From an uncultured Selenomonadales bacterium (GTDB lineage Bacteria; Bacillota; Negativicutes; DSM-1736; Dendrosporobacteraceae): a DNA stretch of 64,000 bases. Location: positions 40,001 through 104,000 of the forward strand of contig CAMJML010000010.1 of assembly GCA_946407015.1 (NCBI GenBank). Reading direction: 5' to 3'. The notes below the pieces were generated by a model. It did not search any database, was not told the origin of the DNA, and saw nothing but the letters and a program-made list of their open reading frames with translations. Position numbers and translations under genes: made by a program. Shown in pieces: positions 16,917 through 26,395 of the stretch. Position 1 is the stretch's first letter. Every line of letters begins with the position of its first letter.

Positions 16917-18266
16917 ATGGACAATACTGCTGTCATACTGGCGCGGCTGCAATTTGGGATTACGTTGACTTATCATTTCTGGTTTGTAGCGCTGACGTTA
17001 GGGCTATCCGTTCTTGTTGCCGTGATGGAAACCTTATATGTATTTAAAAACAAAGCGGTGTACCGTGAAATGGCCAAATTCTGGGGCAGTTTGTTTTTGG
17101 TGAATTATGTGGTTGGTGTGGTTTCAGGAATTGTGCAGGAGTTTCAATTCGGGATGAACTGGTCGGAGTACAGCCGGTTTGTTGGCGGGGTTTTGGGGGT
17201 GCCATTAGCGTTTGAAGCGTTGACGGCTTTTTGTGTAGAGGCAACGTTTATTGGTATTTGGGTGTACGGCCGGAATGTTGTTCCCCGTTCTATTCATTTA
17301 CTTTCTATCTGGCTGGTGGCACTGGCTAGTAATTATTCGGCTTATTGGATTTTAGCGGCGAATGCGTTTATGCAGCAGCCGGTTGGCTATCGTCTTGAAG
17401 AGGGGTATTTAGCATTAGTCCAGATCAAATCTATTTTGCTTAACCCCTATTTATTCTATCAATATATTCATACGGTCATGGCGAGTTTTGCGTCTTCAGG
17501 ATTGTTTGTTATGGCAGTCAGTGCTTTTTATCTCCTTAGTCAGCAGCACCACAAGCTGGCTGTTAAATCGTTCAAATTAGGGCTGATTTGTGCCTGGATG
17601 GCTGGAATACTGACTTTTGCCAGCGGTCATTTATATACTCAGTATCTGGTTAAAGCCCAGCCAATGAAGGTGGCTGCTATGGAAGCCTTGTGGGAAAGCG
17701 CCGAATCGGCTCCGTTTATTGTGGTAGCACTGATCGATGAGGAGCAGCAAAGGAATAAGGCTGAAATCAGCCTGACCGGTATGTTGTCGGTATTAGCGGC
17801 GAATCACTCGCAGGCCCGCATAGCCGGGATGAAGGAAGTGCAAGAGCAGTTTGCTGCCCTACACGGGGCTGGCAATTATATTCCGCCGGTCCTCCTGTTG
17901 TTCTGGAGTTTTCGTTTTAAGGTTGCCGTCGGGCTGCTGATTATTCTGGTGACATCCCTTAGTCTATGGTACTTTAAAAAACATCAGCTTCAGGTTCAGC
18001 GCTTACTGCTGTACGGAGTGATCTGGACGCTGCCGCTGGTTTATTTAAGCCATCTGGCCGGCTGGCTGATTAGTGAAGTCGGGAGGCAGCCGTGGCTGGT
18101 TTACGGACTACAATTGACCGAACAGGGGATATCGCGTAATGTGCCTGTAAGTCATCTTTGGATTACGTTGATCAGTTTTAATGGAATCTATGCCATTATG
18201 GCGGGGGCGGCCATTTTCTTTATGCGCAGACGGATTCTTATTGGACCGGAGCAGCCGGGCGATTAA
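16917..18266 (+). CDS. cydA: cytochrome bd oxidase subunit I
   Basis: This 449-residue membrane protein forms the haem-bearing subunit of the quinol:O2 oxidoreductase. Haem ligands are His20 (TYHFWF) and His185 (YIHTVMAS). The proton-path glutamates are at about 100 and 108, and GRQPW near residue 390 is conserved. The Q-loop is the short type. In an anaerobe this enzyme removes oxygen and so can protect oxygen-labile enzymes such as the nitrogenase encoded in this window. It forms an operon with cydB and the next gene. GGACTAC precedes ATG after a GAAAGAGGG ribosome site. Confidence 0.95.
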   Translation: MDNTAVILARLQFGITLTYHFWFVALTLGLSVLVAVMETLYVFKNKAVYREMAKFWGSLFLVNYVVGVVSGIVQEFQFGMNWSEYSRFVGGVLGVPLAFEALTAFCVEATFIGIWVYGRNVVPRSIHLLSIWLVALASNYSAYWILAANAFMQQPVGYRLEEGYLALVQIKSILLNPYLFYQYIHTVMASFASSGLFVMAVSAFYLLSQQHHKLAVKSFKLGLICAWMAGILTFASGHLYTQYLVKAQPMKVAAMEALWESAESAPFIVVALIDEEQQRNKAEISLTGMLSVLAANHSQARIAGMKEVQEQFAALHGAGNYIPPVLLLFWSFRFKVAVGLLIILVTSLSLWYFKKHQLQVQRLLLYGVIWTLPLVYLSHLAGWLISEVGRQPWLVYGLQLTEQGISRNVPVSHLWITLISFNGIYAIMAGAAIFFMRRRILIGPEQPGD

Positions 18267-18276
18267 AGGGGGCTAT

Positions 18277-19497
18277 ATGGACGCTAACATACTTTGCTTT
18301 GGGTTGTTTGGTATTTTGTTAACAGGCTATCTGTTGTTGGAGGGCTTTGATTATGGGATTGGTATGCTGCAGACGATTTGTGCCAAGACCGAATTAGAGC
18401 GCCAAGTGTTTCTCAATACCTTTGCACCCATGCGGGAGGGCTACGAGGTATGGCTGGTTACGGCCGGGGCCGTGCTGTTTGCCGGCTTTCCCATTATTTA
18501 TGCCGCACTATTTAGCGGGTTATATTTGGCGTTATTTTTACTGCTGGCTGCACTGATTCTGCGCAGCCTAGCCGTTGAATTCCGCCAGCATGAGAAAAGT
18601 CAAAGCTGGCGGACCCTGTGTAATTGGGGCGTTTTTTTCGGCAGTATGCTTCCGGCTTTTTTATGGGGACTTATTCTTGCCGGTTTTTTAAAGGGATATC
18701 CGATCAATGCTGATTTTGAATATAGTGGCTCAGTATTCGAGGCTTTCAGTATCTATACCGTTGTGGCAGGCACTCTATTTACGCTGCTGTTCATGCTGCA
18801 TGGAGCAGGCTATCTTCTGCTTCGTGTTGATACCAGTCTGGGCGAGCGGATTAAACAATACGCCCTAAGGCTCTATCCCTTTGGCATTGGCTGCCATATT
18901 ATCTTTATTTTATTGACGGTCATGCAGACCCAGGCCGGGCAAAATATGCCGGCAGCAGGAATTTTGGCGCTGACTGTTTTCATTCTGGGGGGTGGACGCT
19001 ATTTTCTGCAGCAGGACAGATACTGGCTAGGATTTCTGGCCACTACATTAACCCTGCTGGGGAGTGTGAGTGCCATATTTATCAGTTTGTTTCCGGTCGT
19101 GGTGGTTTCATCCTTGCATCCTGAGTACAGTTTGGATATTTACCGGGCAGCTTCAGGACCGGTAACCTTACAGATCATCAGCAGAGCGATGCTGGTGGTG
19201 ATTCCGCTGCTGGTTGCCGGCCAAATCTGGAAGGCTGCCTTGTTTTGGCGCCGGCTGAGTGTGGCTGGGCTGGAGCTTCAAAATGAAAATCATCAGTTTA
19301 AACAGCGGATTAAGCTGGCACAGGCTTTGGAAGATTGTTTGGACAAGACCAGTAAAGCGTTGCGCAGTCGTGACAGTCAGATTATAAACAAGCTTTCCGC
19401 TAAGACTAGGCAAGTACTTTGGGGCAAGCAGGATCAGAGTCAGCAAACGGATGAGCAGGCTTTGGCCGATAAACGTCGAAATAAGGAGGAGAATTAG
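18277..19497 (+). CDS. cydB: cytochrome bd oxidase subunit II with C-terminal extension
   Basis: The 406-residue protein has the CydB pattern of eight or so membrane helices and the conserved LLEGFDYGIGML and EVWLVTAGAVLFAGFP motifs. About 80 hydrophilic, helical residues extend the C-terminus beyond the usual 340-380 residues, ending in a charged DKRRNKEEN tail. The expected partner is CydA. ATG at 18277 is chosen because AAAGGGGG lies just before it; the frame is open 96 bases upstream into cydA, which is not used. Confidence 0.92.
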   Translation: MDANILCFGLFGILLTGYLLLEGFDYGIGMLQTICAKTELERQVFLNTFAPMREGYEVWLVTAGAVLFAGFPIIYAALFSGLYLALFLLLAALILRSLAVEFRQHEKSQSWRTLCNWGVFFGSMLPAFLWGLILAGFLKGYPINADFEYSGSVFEAFSIYTVVAGTLFTLLFMLHGAGYLLLRVDTSLGERIKQYALRLYPFGIGCHIIFILLTVMQTQAGQNMPAAGILALTVFILGGGRYFLQQDRYWLGFLATTLTLLGSVSAIFISLFPVVVVSSLHPEYSLDIYRAASGPVTLQIISRAMLVVIPLLVAGQIWKAALFWRRLSVAGLELQNENHQFKQRIKLAQALEDCLDKTSKALRSRDSQIINKLSAKTRQVLWGKQDQSQQTDEQALADKRRNKEEN

Positions 19498-19518
19498 AGT
19501 ACTGCGGAGGTACGAACA

Positions 19519-19914
19519 GTGAAAGAACAATATATCCAAGCTATTCAATCCATTTTGTCGCAGCATGCTTCCTATCTCGGTGATCAGGATTGCCTTTATG
19601 CTATGGCCGATTCCATTTTATCATCAGGCTTTCAATGGGTGCGGGAATTCAGCAAAAATCCGCAGGAGGAAACGGTTGTACATATGGTCCTGGAACTCAG
19701 CCAAGCGAATACGCAGGTAGAAAAGGTCACTCATATCATGACGCTGGCCTTTGTTTTAGGAACCACCAAAATGCCAACCGATGTGGCAACCGCCTTGTTT
19801 GATGAAGTACTTTCCCGTTTATTTGACAGCCAGGTCAGTGATGAAGAGCTGACAACCATGAAAGCTATGATTGCCGGCTTATATACAACGGCAACCGAGA
19901 ATTCACCTTATTAA
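19519..19914 (+). CDS. 131-residue unknown protein of the cydAB operon
   Basis: GTG at 19519 follows GCGGAGG and lies 21 bases after cydB, with a terminator directly after it, so it is the last gene of a cyd operon. The protein is soluble, acidic and all-helical, with no cysteine pattern or signal apart from one Cys near residue 24. No family was recognised. A role with the oxidase (assembly or control) is only suggested by position. Confidence 0.7.
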   Translation: MKEQYIQAIQSILSQHASYLGDQDCLYAMADSILSSGFQWVREFSKNPQEETVVHMVLELSQANTQVEKVTHIMTLAFVLGTTKMPTDVATALFDEVLSRLFDSQVSDEELTTMKAMIAGLYTTATENSPY

Positions 19915-19925
19915 GGCAACACGAG

Positions 19926-19960
19926 AAAAGCCCTGAATCCAATTGGATTCAGGGCTTTTT
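19926..19960. terminator. bidirectional intrinsic terminator
   Basis: A 34-base perfect palindrome (AAAAGCCCTGAATCCAA and its complement) is followed by T on both strands. It separates the cyd operon from the convergent secreted-protein gene. Confidence 0.85.
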
Positions 19961-19968
19961 ACTGCAGT

Positions 19969-21096
19969 TTAAGACCGTAAGGTCAGGGTATACTGGCTAA
20001 GGGTTGTACCGTTACTATCTATAAAAGTAATGACAATTGGATCACTAAAATCAAGGGTTGCACGGTCAAGTGCTATGAAATCCATCCCTTTAGTAGGCAA
20101 AAGATTGGTATCACCTGCGCGGGGGCTTTTGGTGCGGATTGTCACGGTATAGTCATTCCCTGTCTGTACGACTTTCTCAATCCCAATGCCGTAACCGTTT
20201 CCGGAAACTTTCCCCAACGTCGTATAAAGGACAAATTGTTTACTGAAGTCAACTTTTTGGATGGCGGACAGGACATTGGCCGGATAGAGGTCACTGGTAT
20301 CGCGAGGGTCCTGGAGCAGAATGCCGAAAGAACGGTCGCTGGGATAAGTGCTTTCCAGCCAGCTCCAGCCGTTAAATTGATTGGTTTCAAATAGCGTCCT
20401 GACTTGACCGGGAGTGGTCGCCGGTTTAGGGAGGAGATTGGTATAGGAGAACATACTGGCTGGTATATAGGTTGCCGGATATTGTGAATTCCCAATACCA
20501 CGGATGGTAGTGATTTCCCAGCCATTCCCTTTTTTGATTAAATCAACTTTAAAGGTCTGCCCGCTGGTCCGGACTTGTACGGTCGCCTTTGTACCGGCCA
20601 GTGACAGTAAACTAAATGTATCTCGATTCGGATCAAAGCCAAAGCGATAAGCATGTTCCATCACTTCTTTGACCGGACTGCTAACGGTTGGAGAAGAGTC
20701 ATTGCCTGCCGGACGTACACTGGTCACGCGCCAGTCATTACGGCCTGATTTGCTAAGTTCCATCCTGAAATTTTTCCCTTTTTCCGTACGAACCAAAACC
20801 GTGGCTTCCCGGTCGGTTTGCCGCAGCAGCGTGAAACGATCGTGCTCGGCGTCAAACCCATATTGGGAAGCTTGTTGTCTGGCCGCTCTCAGGGGCGAAG
20901 ATGTTCTGGCTGCAGAGGTTTGCTCTTCGCGGGCAGCCGGTGCGGCATTGACTTGTTGGGAATCGGCTTCAGCGTGTACTTTGGTCAGGGGAATACCCGG
21001 CAATACCGCTGAGGAGATCACGGCAGCTCCGGCTAAAGCCGCTGCAACCCGTTTAAACCGGCGCTTGGGAAACCGTTTAGAATTGGAAATTTTCAT
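19969..21096 (-). CDS. secreted protein with two 55-residue repeats and a PrcB-like C-terminal domain
   Basis: This 375-residue protein has a basic N-terminus and signal peptide (AAALAGAAVISSAVLPG). Two repeats follow: residues about 75-130 (QYGFDAEHDRFTLL...VLVRTEKGKNFRMELSKSG) and about 145-200 (RFGFDPNRDTFSLL...VQVRTSGQTFKVDLIKKG). The C-terminal third (FVLYTTLGKVSGNGYGIGIEKV ... IRTKSPRAGDTNLLP) resembles the PrcB C-terminal domain of spirochaete protease complexes. Function unknown; a protein-binding or envelope role is inference. A -10-like promoter region lies in the 200 bases before it. Confidence 0.7.
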   Translation of the reverse strand: MKISNSKRFPKRRFKRVAAALAGAAVISSAVLPGIPLTKVHAEADSQQVNAAPAAREEQTSAARTSSPLRAARQQASQYGFDAEHDRFTLLRQTDREATVLVRTEKGKNFRMELSKSGRNDWRVTSVRPAGNDSSPTVSSPVKEVMEHAYRFGFDPNRDTFSLLSLAGTKATVQVRTSGQTFKVDLIKKGNGWEITTIRGIGNSQYPATYIPASMFSYTNLLPKPATTPGQVRTLFETNQFNGWSWLESTYPSDRSFGILLQDPRDTSDLYPANVLSAIQKVDFSKQFVLYTTLGKVSGNGYGIGIEKVVQTGNDYTVTIRTKSPRAGDTNLLPTKGMDFIALDRATLDFSDPIVITFIDSNGTTLSQYTLTLRS

Positions 21097-21303
21097 AGCT
21101 GCACCTTCCTATACCTTAGAATGATGAGAATGCCGCCCAAAACTCTGTGAAACTTGTGAGTCTGGAGCGGCACAATTGTGAGCTGTCTAACCGTTAAGTC
21201 AGTATACCCAGTGCATCGTTTGGGTTTATTTTGTCCTGATTCAGGCTGAAAATAATCCAAGCATTTTTTGGTATAGGAGCAGTATGAAATTAGTTCGCTA
21301 ACT

Positions 21304-22740
21304 TTAGTTAGGACGGGTTCTCGGACGGCTCTTGTTATAAGAAGGCCTATTATTATCGCCAGGGCCTTTACGCCGTGCCTGCTGAGGCGGGCGGCTGCGG
21401 TCGCGGCGGACGCGTAACGGGGCTTCTTCGGTCAATTTTACCGGGGTGGTATCCGGTTCTTTCGTAAGCAATTTCAGGGCAGCCGATACTAAGGCGACGG
21501 AATCAATTTCGGTCAGCATTTCTTCGGCCCGGCCTTTATATTCCTCGAAATTGCCTTCTTCAATGATCCGGAACAGCTTATCGACAGCAATTTTTTGCTG
21601 GCCTTCCAGGGCATCGGTAATGGTTGGTATCGGCATCCGGACAATCTTGCGTTTGGTCAGCCTTTCAATAGCCCGCAAGTGGTCCAGTTCGCGTGGAATG
21701 ACAAAGGAAAGAGCGGCTCCTGTTTGTCCGGCTCTCCCGGTGCGGCCGATTCTATGGACATAGCTTTCCGAGTCCTGTGGAATATCAAAGTTGTAGACAT
21801 GAGTGACACCGCTGACATCAAGTCCGCGGGCAGCCACATCGGTAGCCACCAGAATATCAATAATTCCATCCCGGAATTGTCTTAACACACTGTCCCGTTT
21901 GGCCTGGGTCAAGTCGCCGTGGATACCCTCCGCCGAATAGCCACGTTTTTTTAGTGCTTCTGAAAGTTCATCCACTCTGCGTTTGGTCCTGCCAAATACA
22001 ATCGCCAGGTCCGGTGCCTGGATATCCAGTAACCGGCAGAGGACATCGAATTTTTGCCGGTCTTGTACTTCAATATAAAATTGCTCGACAAGCGGGACGG
22101 TGACTTCTTTGGCCTTAATGCTGACAAACGTAGGATTTTTTAAAAATCTTTGCGAGAGATTTTGAATGGCCCGCGGCATTGTGGCTGAAAACAAGAGGGT
22201 TTGGCGGGTTTCCGGCAACTCGCTGAGGATTTTTTCAATATCCTCAATAAAGCCCATATTAAGCATTTCATCAGCCTCATCGAGAATGATGGTCCCGGTT
22301 TGATTGAGGCGGATATTGCCACGATCCATATGATCCATGAGTCGTCCGGGAGTAGCCACAATAATCTGCGGATTTTTTTTCAGGGATTTGATTTGCCGGC
22401 CAATTTCCTGGCCGCCGTAGATGGGCAGGGCCAAAATATTCGCGTACTGGCCCAGTTTGTTGAGTTCTTCAGCCACCTGAATGGCTAGTTCGCGGGTCGG
22501 GGTCAAAATAATTCCCTGAAACCGGCTGGCGCTTGCTTTGACTTTTTCGATCAAAGGGATACCAAAGGCGGCAGTTTTTCCTGTACCGGTCTGGGCTTGT
22601 CCGATTAAATCGTTGCCGGTCATAACGGCTGGGATAGCTTGTTCCTGAATCGGGGTAGGTTCTTCGAAACCCATATCATTAAGTGCCCTTATGATTGGAT
22701 CACTTATTCCCAATGCTTTAAATTTTTCCAAAACATTCAA
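21304..22740 (-). CDS. cshA: DEAD-box RNA helicase, CshA/DeaD type
   Basis: The 478-residue helicase has all DEAD motifs: [51 protein letters not shown]. An extension after the core (about residues 370-445) and a basic Arg/Pro/Asn-rich tail are typical of CshA, which aids RNA unwinding in cold growth and as part of the RNA degradation complex. It is transcribed divergently from the TVP38 gene. ATG follows AAAGGAG. Confidence 0.9.
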   Translation of the reverse strand: MNVLEKFKALGISDPIIRALNDMGFEEPTPIQEQAIPAVMTGNDLIGQAQTGTGKTAAFGIPLIEKVKASASRFQGIILTPTRELAIQVAEELNKLGQYANILALPIYGGQEIGRQIKSLKKNPQIIVATPGRLMDHMDRGNIRLNQTGTIILDEADEMLNMGFIEDIEKILSELPETRQTLLFSATMPRAIQNLSQRFLKNPTFVSIKAKEVTVPLVEQFYIEVQDRQKFDVLCRLLDIQAPDLAIVFGRTKRRVDELSEALKKRGYSAEGIHGDLTQAKRDSVLRQFRDGIIDILVATDVAARGLDVSGVTHVYNFDIPQDSESYVHRIGRTGRAGQTGAALSFVIPRELDHLRAIERLTKRKIVRMPIPTITDALEGQQKIAVDKLFRIIEEGNFEEYKGRAEEMLTEIDSVALVSAALKLLTKEPDTTPVKLTEEAPLRVRRDRSRPPQQARRKGPGDNNRPSYNKSRPRTRPN

Positions 22741-22892
22741 CTCCTTTAAAAGCCTATCGTCTATTATAATACCCTGACGTTCGTTTTACTATTACTATTT
22801 AAATGAAAACTGCCAAATTCCTGTCAAATTGCGCTTGTTTTATGCCAAAAATTTCTTTACATGATTTTTAAGCAGGTCTATAATTAGTAGTT

Positions 22893-23573
22893 ATGAGATA
22901 CTTACTGAATTTACTATACAAAAGAACCACCTTAACCGGATGGTTTATGATGATTAGTCTGGCGGCATTTTTTTATCTCTATGAAATTGGTCTTGAACGT
23001 ATTAAACCTGAGACCATCAGTGCTGCAATTAGCGGGTTAGGCTATTGGGGACCTATGTTGTACATTGTTCTGAATACGCTGCGCCCGTTATTCTTTTTTC
23101 CGGCCATTGTACTGGCTGTTGCCGGAGGGCTGGCTTATGGACCTCTCTGGGGGTCGGTCTATTTGATTGCCGGAACGATGCTGGGAGCCTGTTTGTGTTT
23201 TGGGTTGTCCCGTTGGCTGGGGCGCGACAAAATTTGTCATCATATCCCCAAGCAAATTCATTTTGAAGCCATCAATGCCCGCCTTGAACTGCAAGGCTTT
23301 AAAACCCTGCTGCTGTTACGATTGGTGCCGCTTATTCCCTGGGATGCCGTCAGTTTTATGGCCGGCTTGACTCAGGTCCGCTTCTGGCCCTATTTTTTAG
23401 CGACTCTTTTTGGCAGTATACCGGGTGCCGTTCTATTCTGTTATCTAGGCAATGCGCTCAACCGTTCCCTGTTTGCAGGGCTATGGGCTGTGGTTGCCAG
23501 CCTTGTCGTGATGAGCTGCCTGCCGCTGCTTTGGCGTTCAAGCAGTAAACGGCAAAGAAACCATTCATTATAG
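22893..23573 (+). CDS. TVP38/TMEM64 family membrane protein (VTT domain)
   Basis: The 226-residue protein has about six membrane segments. The VTT signature is seen as VAGGLAYGPLWGSVYLIAGTMLGA, then LRLVPLIPWDAVSFMAG and the TLFGSIPGAVLFCYLG segment. The family is related to DedA and acts in lipid or undecaprenyl-carrier scrambling or envelope homeostasis. A short intergenic region with divergent promoters separates it from cshA. Confidence 0.85.
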   Translation: MRYLLNLLYKRTTLTGWFMMISLAAFFYLYEIGLERIKPETISAAISGLGYWGPMLYIVLNTLRPLFFFPAIVLAVAGGLAYGPLWGSVYLIAGTMLGACLCFGLSRWLGRDKICHHIPKQIHFEAINARLELQGFKTLLLLRLVPLIPWDAVSFMAGLTQVRFWPYFLATLFGSIPGAVLFCYLGNALNRSLFAGLWAVVASLVVMSCLPLLWRSSSKRQRNHSL

Positions 23574-23576
23574 CCG

Positions 23577-23615
23577 AGGTTCTTATCTATACACTCAGAT
23601 AAGAACCTTTTTTTA
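23577..23615 (+). terminator. intrinsic terminator
   Basis: Twelve-base arms (23577-23588 and 23597-23608) pair perfectly and seven T follow. Confidence 0.85.
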
Positions 23616-23783
23616 TCATAGCGAGGTGATGGCAGGACCAATCTGGCAAGGTTAGCTCACGGAAGCAGCGTTGGCAGATTTTTCACAGGGAATTTTTCAG
23701 AAAACGAAGAGGAAGGCATATAACTTCTAGCGAAACATAAGATGTAATAATGTAATAAAAAAGACAACGTTAGGGTGTTAACT

Positions 23784-25157
23784 ATGGATTTAGGCTTAAG
23801 ATTGGAAACGCAGCAAAAACTGGTCATGACTCAGGAACTGCGCCAGGCTATTGAAATCCTTCAGCTGTCTACGCAGGAACTGGCAGCTATGGTGGAACAG
23901 CAATTTCTGGAGAATCCTGTCTTGGAAATGGACCTTAATACCCATAATGAAGAAGCTTCTGTACCGGAAGGGCAAAAAAATGATTTTACAGCGGAAGATA
24001 TCGGCGAGTTGGATGAATATTTGAAGGCCGGCATGCGGACAAACTCGCCTATCATGCATTCGGATAAACAATCCTTTGAGCGGTATGCCAGCCGGCAGGT
24101 CTCCTTACAGGAGCATTTGCAGTTCCAGCTTGATTTATGTCAGGCTGATTCCCGGCAGCATGCGATCGGACAATATATTATCGGCTGTATTGATGATAAG
24201 GGTTATCTTTGTATGGAGATTGATGAAATTGCTCAAGCGCTTGGTGAAACAGCTGCTATGATTTACGATGTGCTCGTCATCATTCAAAGCTTTGATCCTG
24301 AAGGAGTGGGAGCACGCAACTTGCAGGAATGCCTGCAGCTTCAAGCCCGGCAGAAAGGGCTTTATCAGGGGCTGGTCAAAAGTATCATCGATCAGCATCT
24401 AGGCGATTTGGCGGCAGCTAAATTCCGGTATATTGCCGACCGGCTCAACTGTACACCCCATGAGGTTCAAAAAGCGGTTGATCTGATTCGGACCTTTAAT
24501 CCTAAGCCTGGTTTGGCTTACGGTGGCGAAGTAGCCGGCTATATCACACCGGATGTCACCGTTGAACGGGTGGATCAGGAGTATGTCATCCTCATTAACG
24601 ACAGCATGATCCCCAGGCTGATGATCAACCCTTCCTATCGTCAAGCCGCACGCCTGCCCGATCATGAGGTGAAAAAATATATTGAAAGTAAGGTCAATGC
24701 CGCAGTCTGGCTTCTTAAGAGTGTCGAGCAACGGCGCAGCACCCTGTTGCGGGTTACCGAAGCCATCATTGAATTGCAACGCAGTTTTTTTGATCATGGC
24801 AGACAAGCTTTACGGCCATTGATTATGAAAACGGTGGCCGATAGACTAGGCGTGCATGAATCTACGGTCAGCCGGGCTGTTGCAAATAAATATATGGACA
24901 CCCCCCATGGGCTGATCAGCATGCGTGCATTTTTTTCAAGCAGTATTAACAGTTCAAGCGGCGAAGAGGTAGCTGCCGGTACCATCAAGCAGGAAATCAA
25001 GGCCTTAATTCAACAGGAGGATTCCTCCAGTCCGCTCAGTGATCAGGCTGTGAGTGAGCTGCTAAAAAGGCAAGGGATTACCATTTCACGGCGAACTGTG
25101 ACCAAGTATCGTGAAGAGCTGGGAATTGCTGCCTCCAGTAAACGGAAACGCTATTAA
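23784..25157 (+). CDS. rpoN: RNA polymerase sigma-54 factor
   Basis: This 457-residue protein has the Gln-rich activator-interacting region I (KLVMTQELRQAIEILQLS), the core-binding region (about 110-300), an HTH region (RLGVHESTVSRAVANKY) and the RpoN box (SRRTVTKYREELGI) near the end, which reads the -24 element. ATG 23784 is preferred to GTG 23775. Sigma-54 works only with an AAA+ enhancer-binding protein, none of which is in this window. No convincing -24/-12 (TGGCAC-N5-TTGC) site was seen before nifH, so a nif role is not shown. Confidence 0.94.
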   Translation: MDLGLRLETQQKLVMTQELRQAIEILQLSTQELAAMVEQQFLENPVLEMDLNTHNEEASVPEGQKNDFTAEDIGELDEYLKAGMRTNSPIMHSDKQSFERYASRQVSLQEHLQFQLDLCQADSRQHAIGQYIIGCIDDKGYLCMEIDEIAQALGETAAMIYDVLVIIQSFDPEGVGARNLQECLQLQARQKGLYQGLVKSIIDQHLGDLAAAKFRYIADRLNCTPHEVQKAVDLIRTFNPKPGLAYGGEVAGYITPDVTVERVDQEYVILINDSMIPRLMINPSYRQAARLPDHEVKKYIESKVNAAVWLLKSVEQRRSTLLRVTEAIIELQRSFFDHGRQALRPLIMKTVADRLGVHESTVSRAVANKYMDTPHGLISMRAFFSSSINSSSGEEVAAGTIKQEIKALIQQEDSSSPLSDQAVSELLKRQGITISRRTVTKYREELGIAASSKRKRY

Positions 25158-25179
25158 CAGTGAAGGGAGTGGATGGACT

Positions 25180-26352
25180 GTGTCCGTTCATGGGACGTCT
25201 GCCCCGCCGGTTCAGCATGGCGGGAGAATGGTCTTTTTTGACCACTTACGGGCTTTTGTTGTATTACTGGTCATTGTTTTTCATATTGCCATCGGGTTTA
25301 TGGCTAAGCCACCGCAGTGGTGGTATGTCGTAGATACACAAAAGAGTGCTGTCTTTGACCTGTTTGTTATGAATACCGATGTATTTATTATGCCTGCGTT
25401 ATTCTTTATTGCCGGTTACTTTGCGGTTCCTGTATTGAGACGTAAAGGGACTGCGGTATTTTTGCGGGAGAAGTTTTTTCGTATTACCGTGCCCTGGATT
25501 TTCGGCGTGTTGGTATTGGCCCCTGCTATTACTTATATGATCTGGTTTAGCCGGACGGATTCGCCGCCTGCTTATGCCGGATATCTTGTGAATAACTTTT
25601 TTACGGCGGCAACCTTTAACCATGCTCACTATTGGTTTTTGGGCGTATTGAGCTGGTTTTTCCTGCTGACTGCCGGAATTTATTCAGGGTGTCCCCAATT
25701 TTTTCAACAACGGACATCAGCCGTTAACCCTGGGGCCGGTTTCTTGATTGCTTTTGGATTTCTAACGGCTGTAGCATTCTTTATTCCCAATCTGTTTTTT
25801 CACGCCGATGCCTGGTTCAGTCAGTGGCTGATTATCTCCTTCCAGCCGACCAGGCTGCTGATCTGCGGCGCGTATTTTGCTCTGGGGATACTGGCTTGGC
25901 GCAATCACTGGTTTAGTGAAAACGGCTACCAGCCTCAAATCGTCTTCTGGACCCTTGCTTTATTAGCCATGCTGGTTGTCTTTAACGGTTACCGGCTTAG
26001 CTTCCTTCAGCCGGGATCGGCCATGCTCAAGGCCGGGCATGCGCTGGTGCATGCATTTTTCTGCCTGGCCGGTGTGTTTTTCCTCCTGGCTGTATTTCAA
26101 AAGTATTGCAATGGTCACTCTGTGATCGGGCGGCAGTTTAGTGCCCATTCTTATTCTATTTACTATGTGCATCAATTGGTGGTTTTGCCGATTGCCTATC
26201 TGGTACAAAAATTAATTTGGCCGGTTTGGCTCAAATATTTGACGGTATCGGCCGGTGCTATCCTGCTTTGCTGGCTGGTTGCTGCCGGTTTGGACAGCGT
26301 TATCGGAATTCTCCGTTCAAAGCACAACATAACTCCAACCCAAAAAGGATAA
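25180..26352 (+). CDS. acyltransferase family 3 membrane protein (OafA-like)
   Basis: The 390-residue protein has ten or so membrane helices. The N-terminal motif FFDHLRAFVVLLVIVFH contains the catalytic His expected of Acyl_transf_3 proteins, which move acyl groups to sugars or other envelope molecules. GTG 25180 is chosen because AAGGGAG lies 7 bases before it; the frame is open backward into rpoN. The next gene is a secreted SGNH hydrolase; acyltransferase-SGNH pairs act together in other bacteria, so the two may add or remove acetyl groups from the same polymer. Confidence 0.85.
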   Translation: MSVHGTSAPPVQHGGRMVFFDHLRAFVVLLVIVFHIAIGFMAKPPQWWYVVDTQKSAVFDLFVMNTDVFIMPALFFIAGYFAVPVLRRKGTAVFLREKFFRITVPWIFGVLVLAPAITYMIWFSRTDSPPAYAGYLVNNFFTAATFNHAHYWFLGVLSWFFLLTAGIYSGCPQFFQQRTSAVNPGAGFLIAFGFLTAVAFFIPNLFFHADAWFSQWLIISFQPTRLLICGAYFALGILAWRNHWFSENGYQPQIVFWTLALLAMLVVFNGYRLSFLQPGSAMLKAGHALVHAFFCLAGVFFLLAVFQKYCNGHSVIGRQFSAHSYSIYYVHQLVVLPIAYLVQKLIWPVWLKYLTVSAGAILLCWLVAAGLDSVIGILRSKHNITPTQKG

Positions 26353-26395
26353 GCTGCCGTACTATACAACCTATGATTAGACCTAGGAGTTCATT

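Noticed and set aside
21304..22740. Duplicate of the DEAD-box gene at 6926
   Set aside because: The two share only family motifs; different length, linker and tail, so not a recent duplication.
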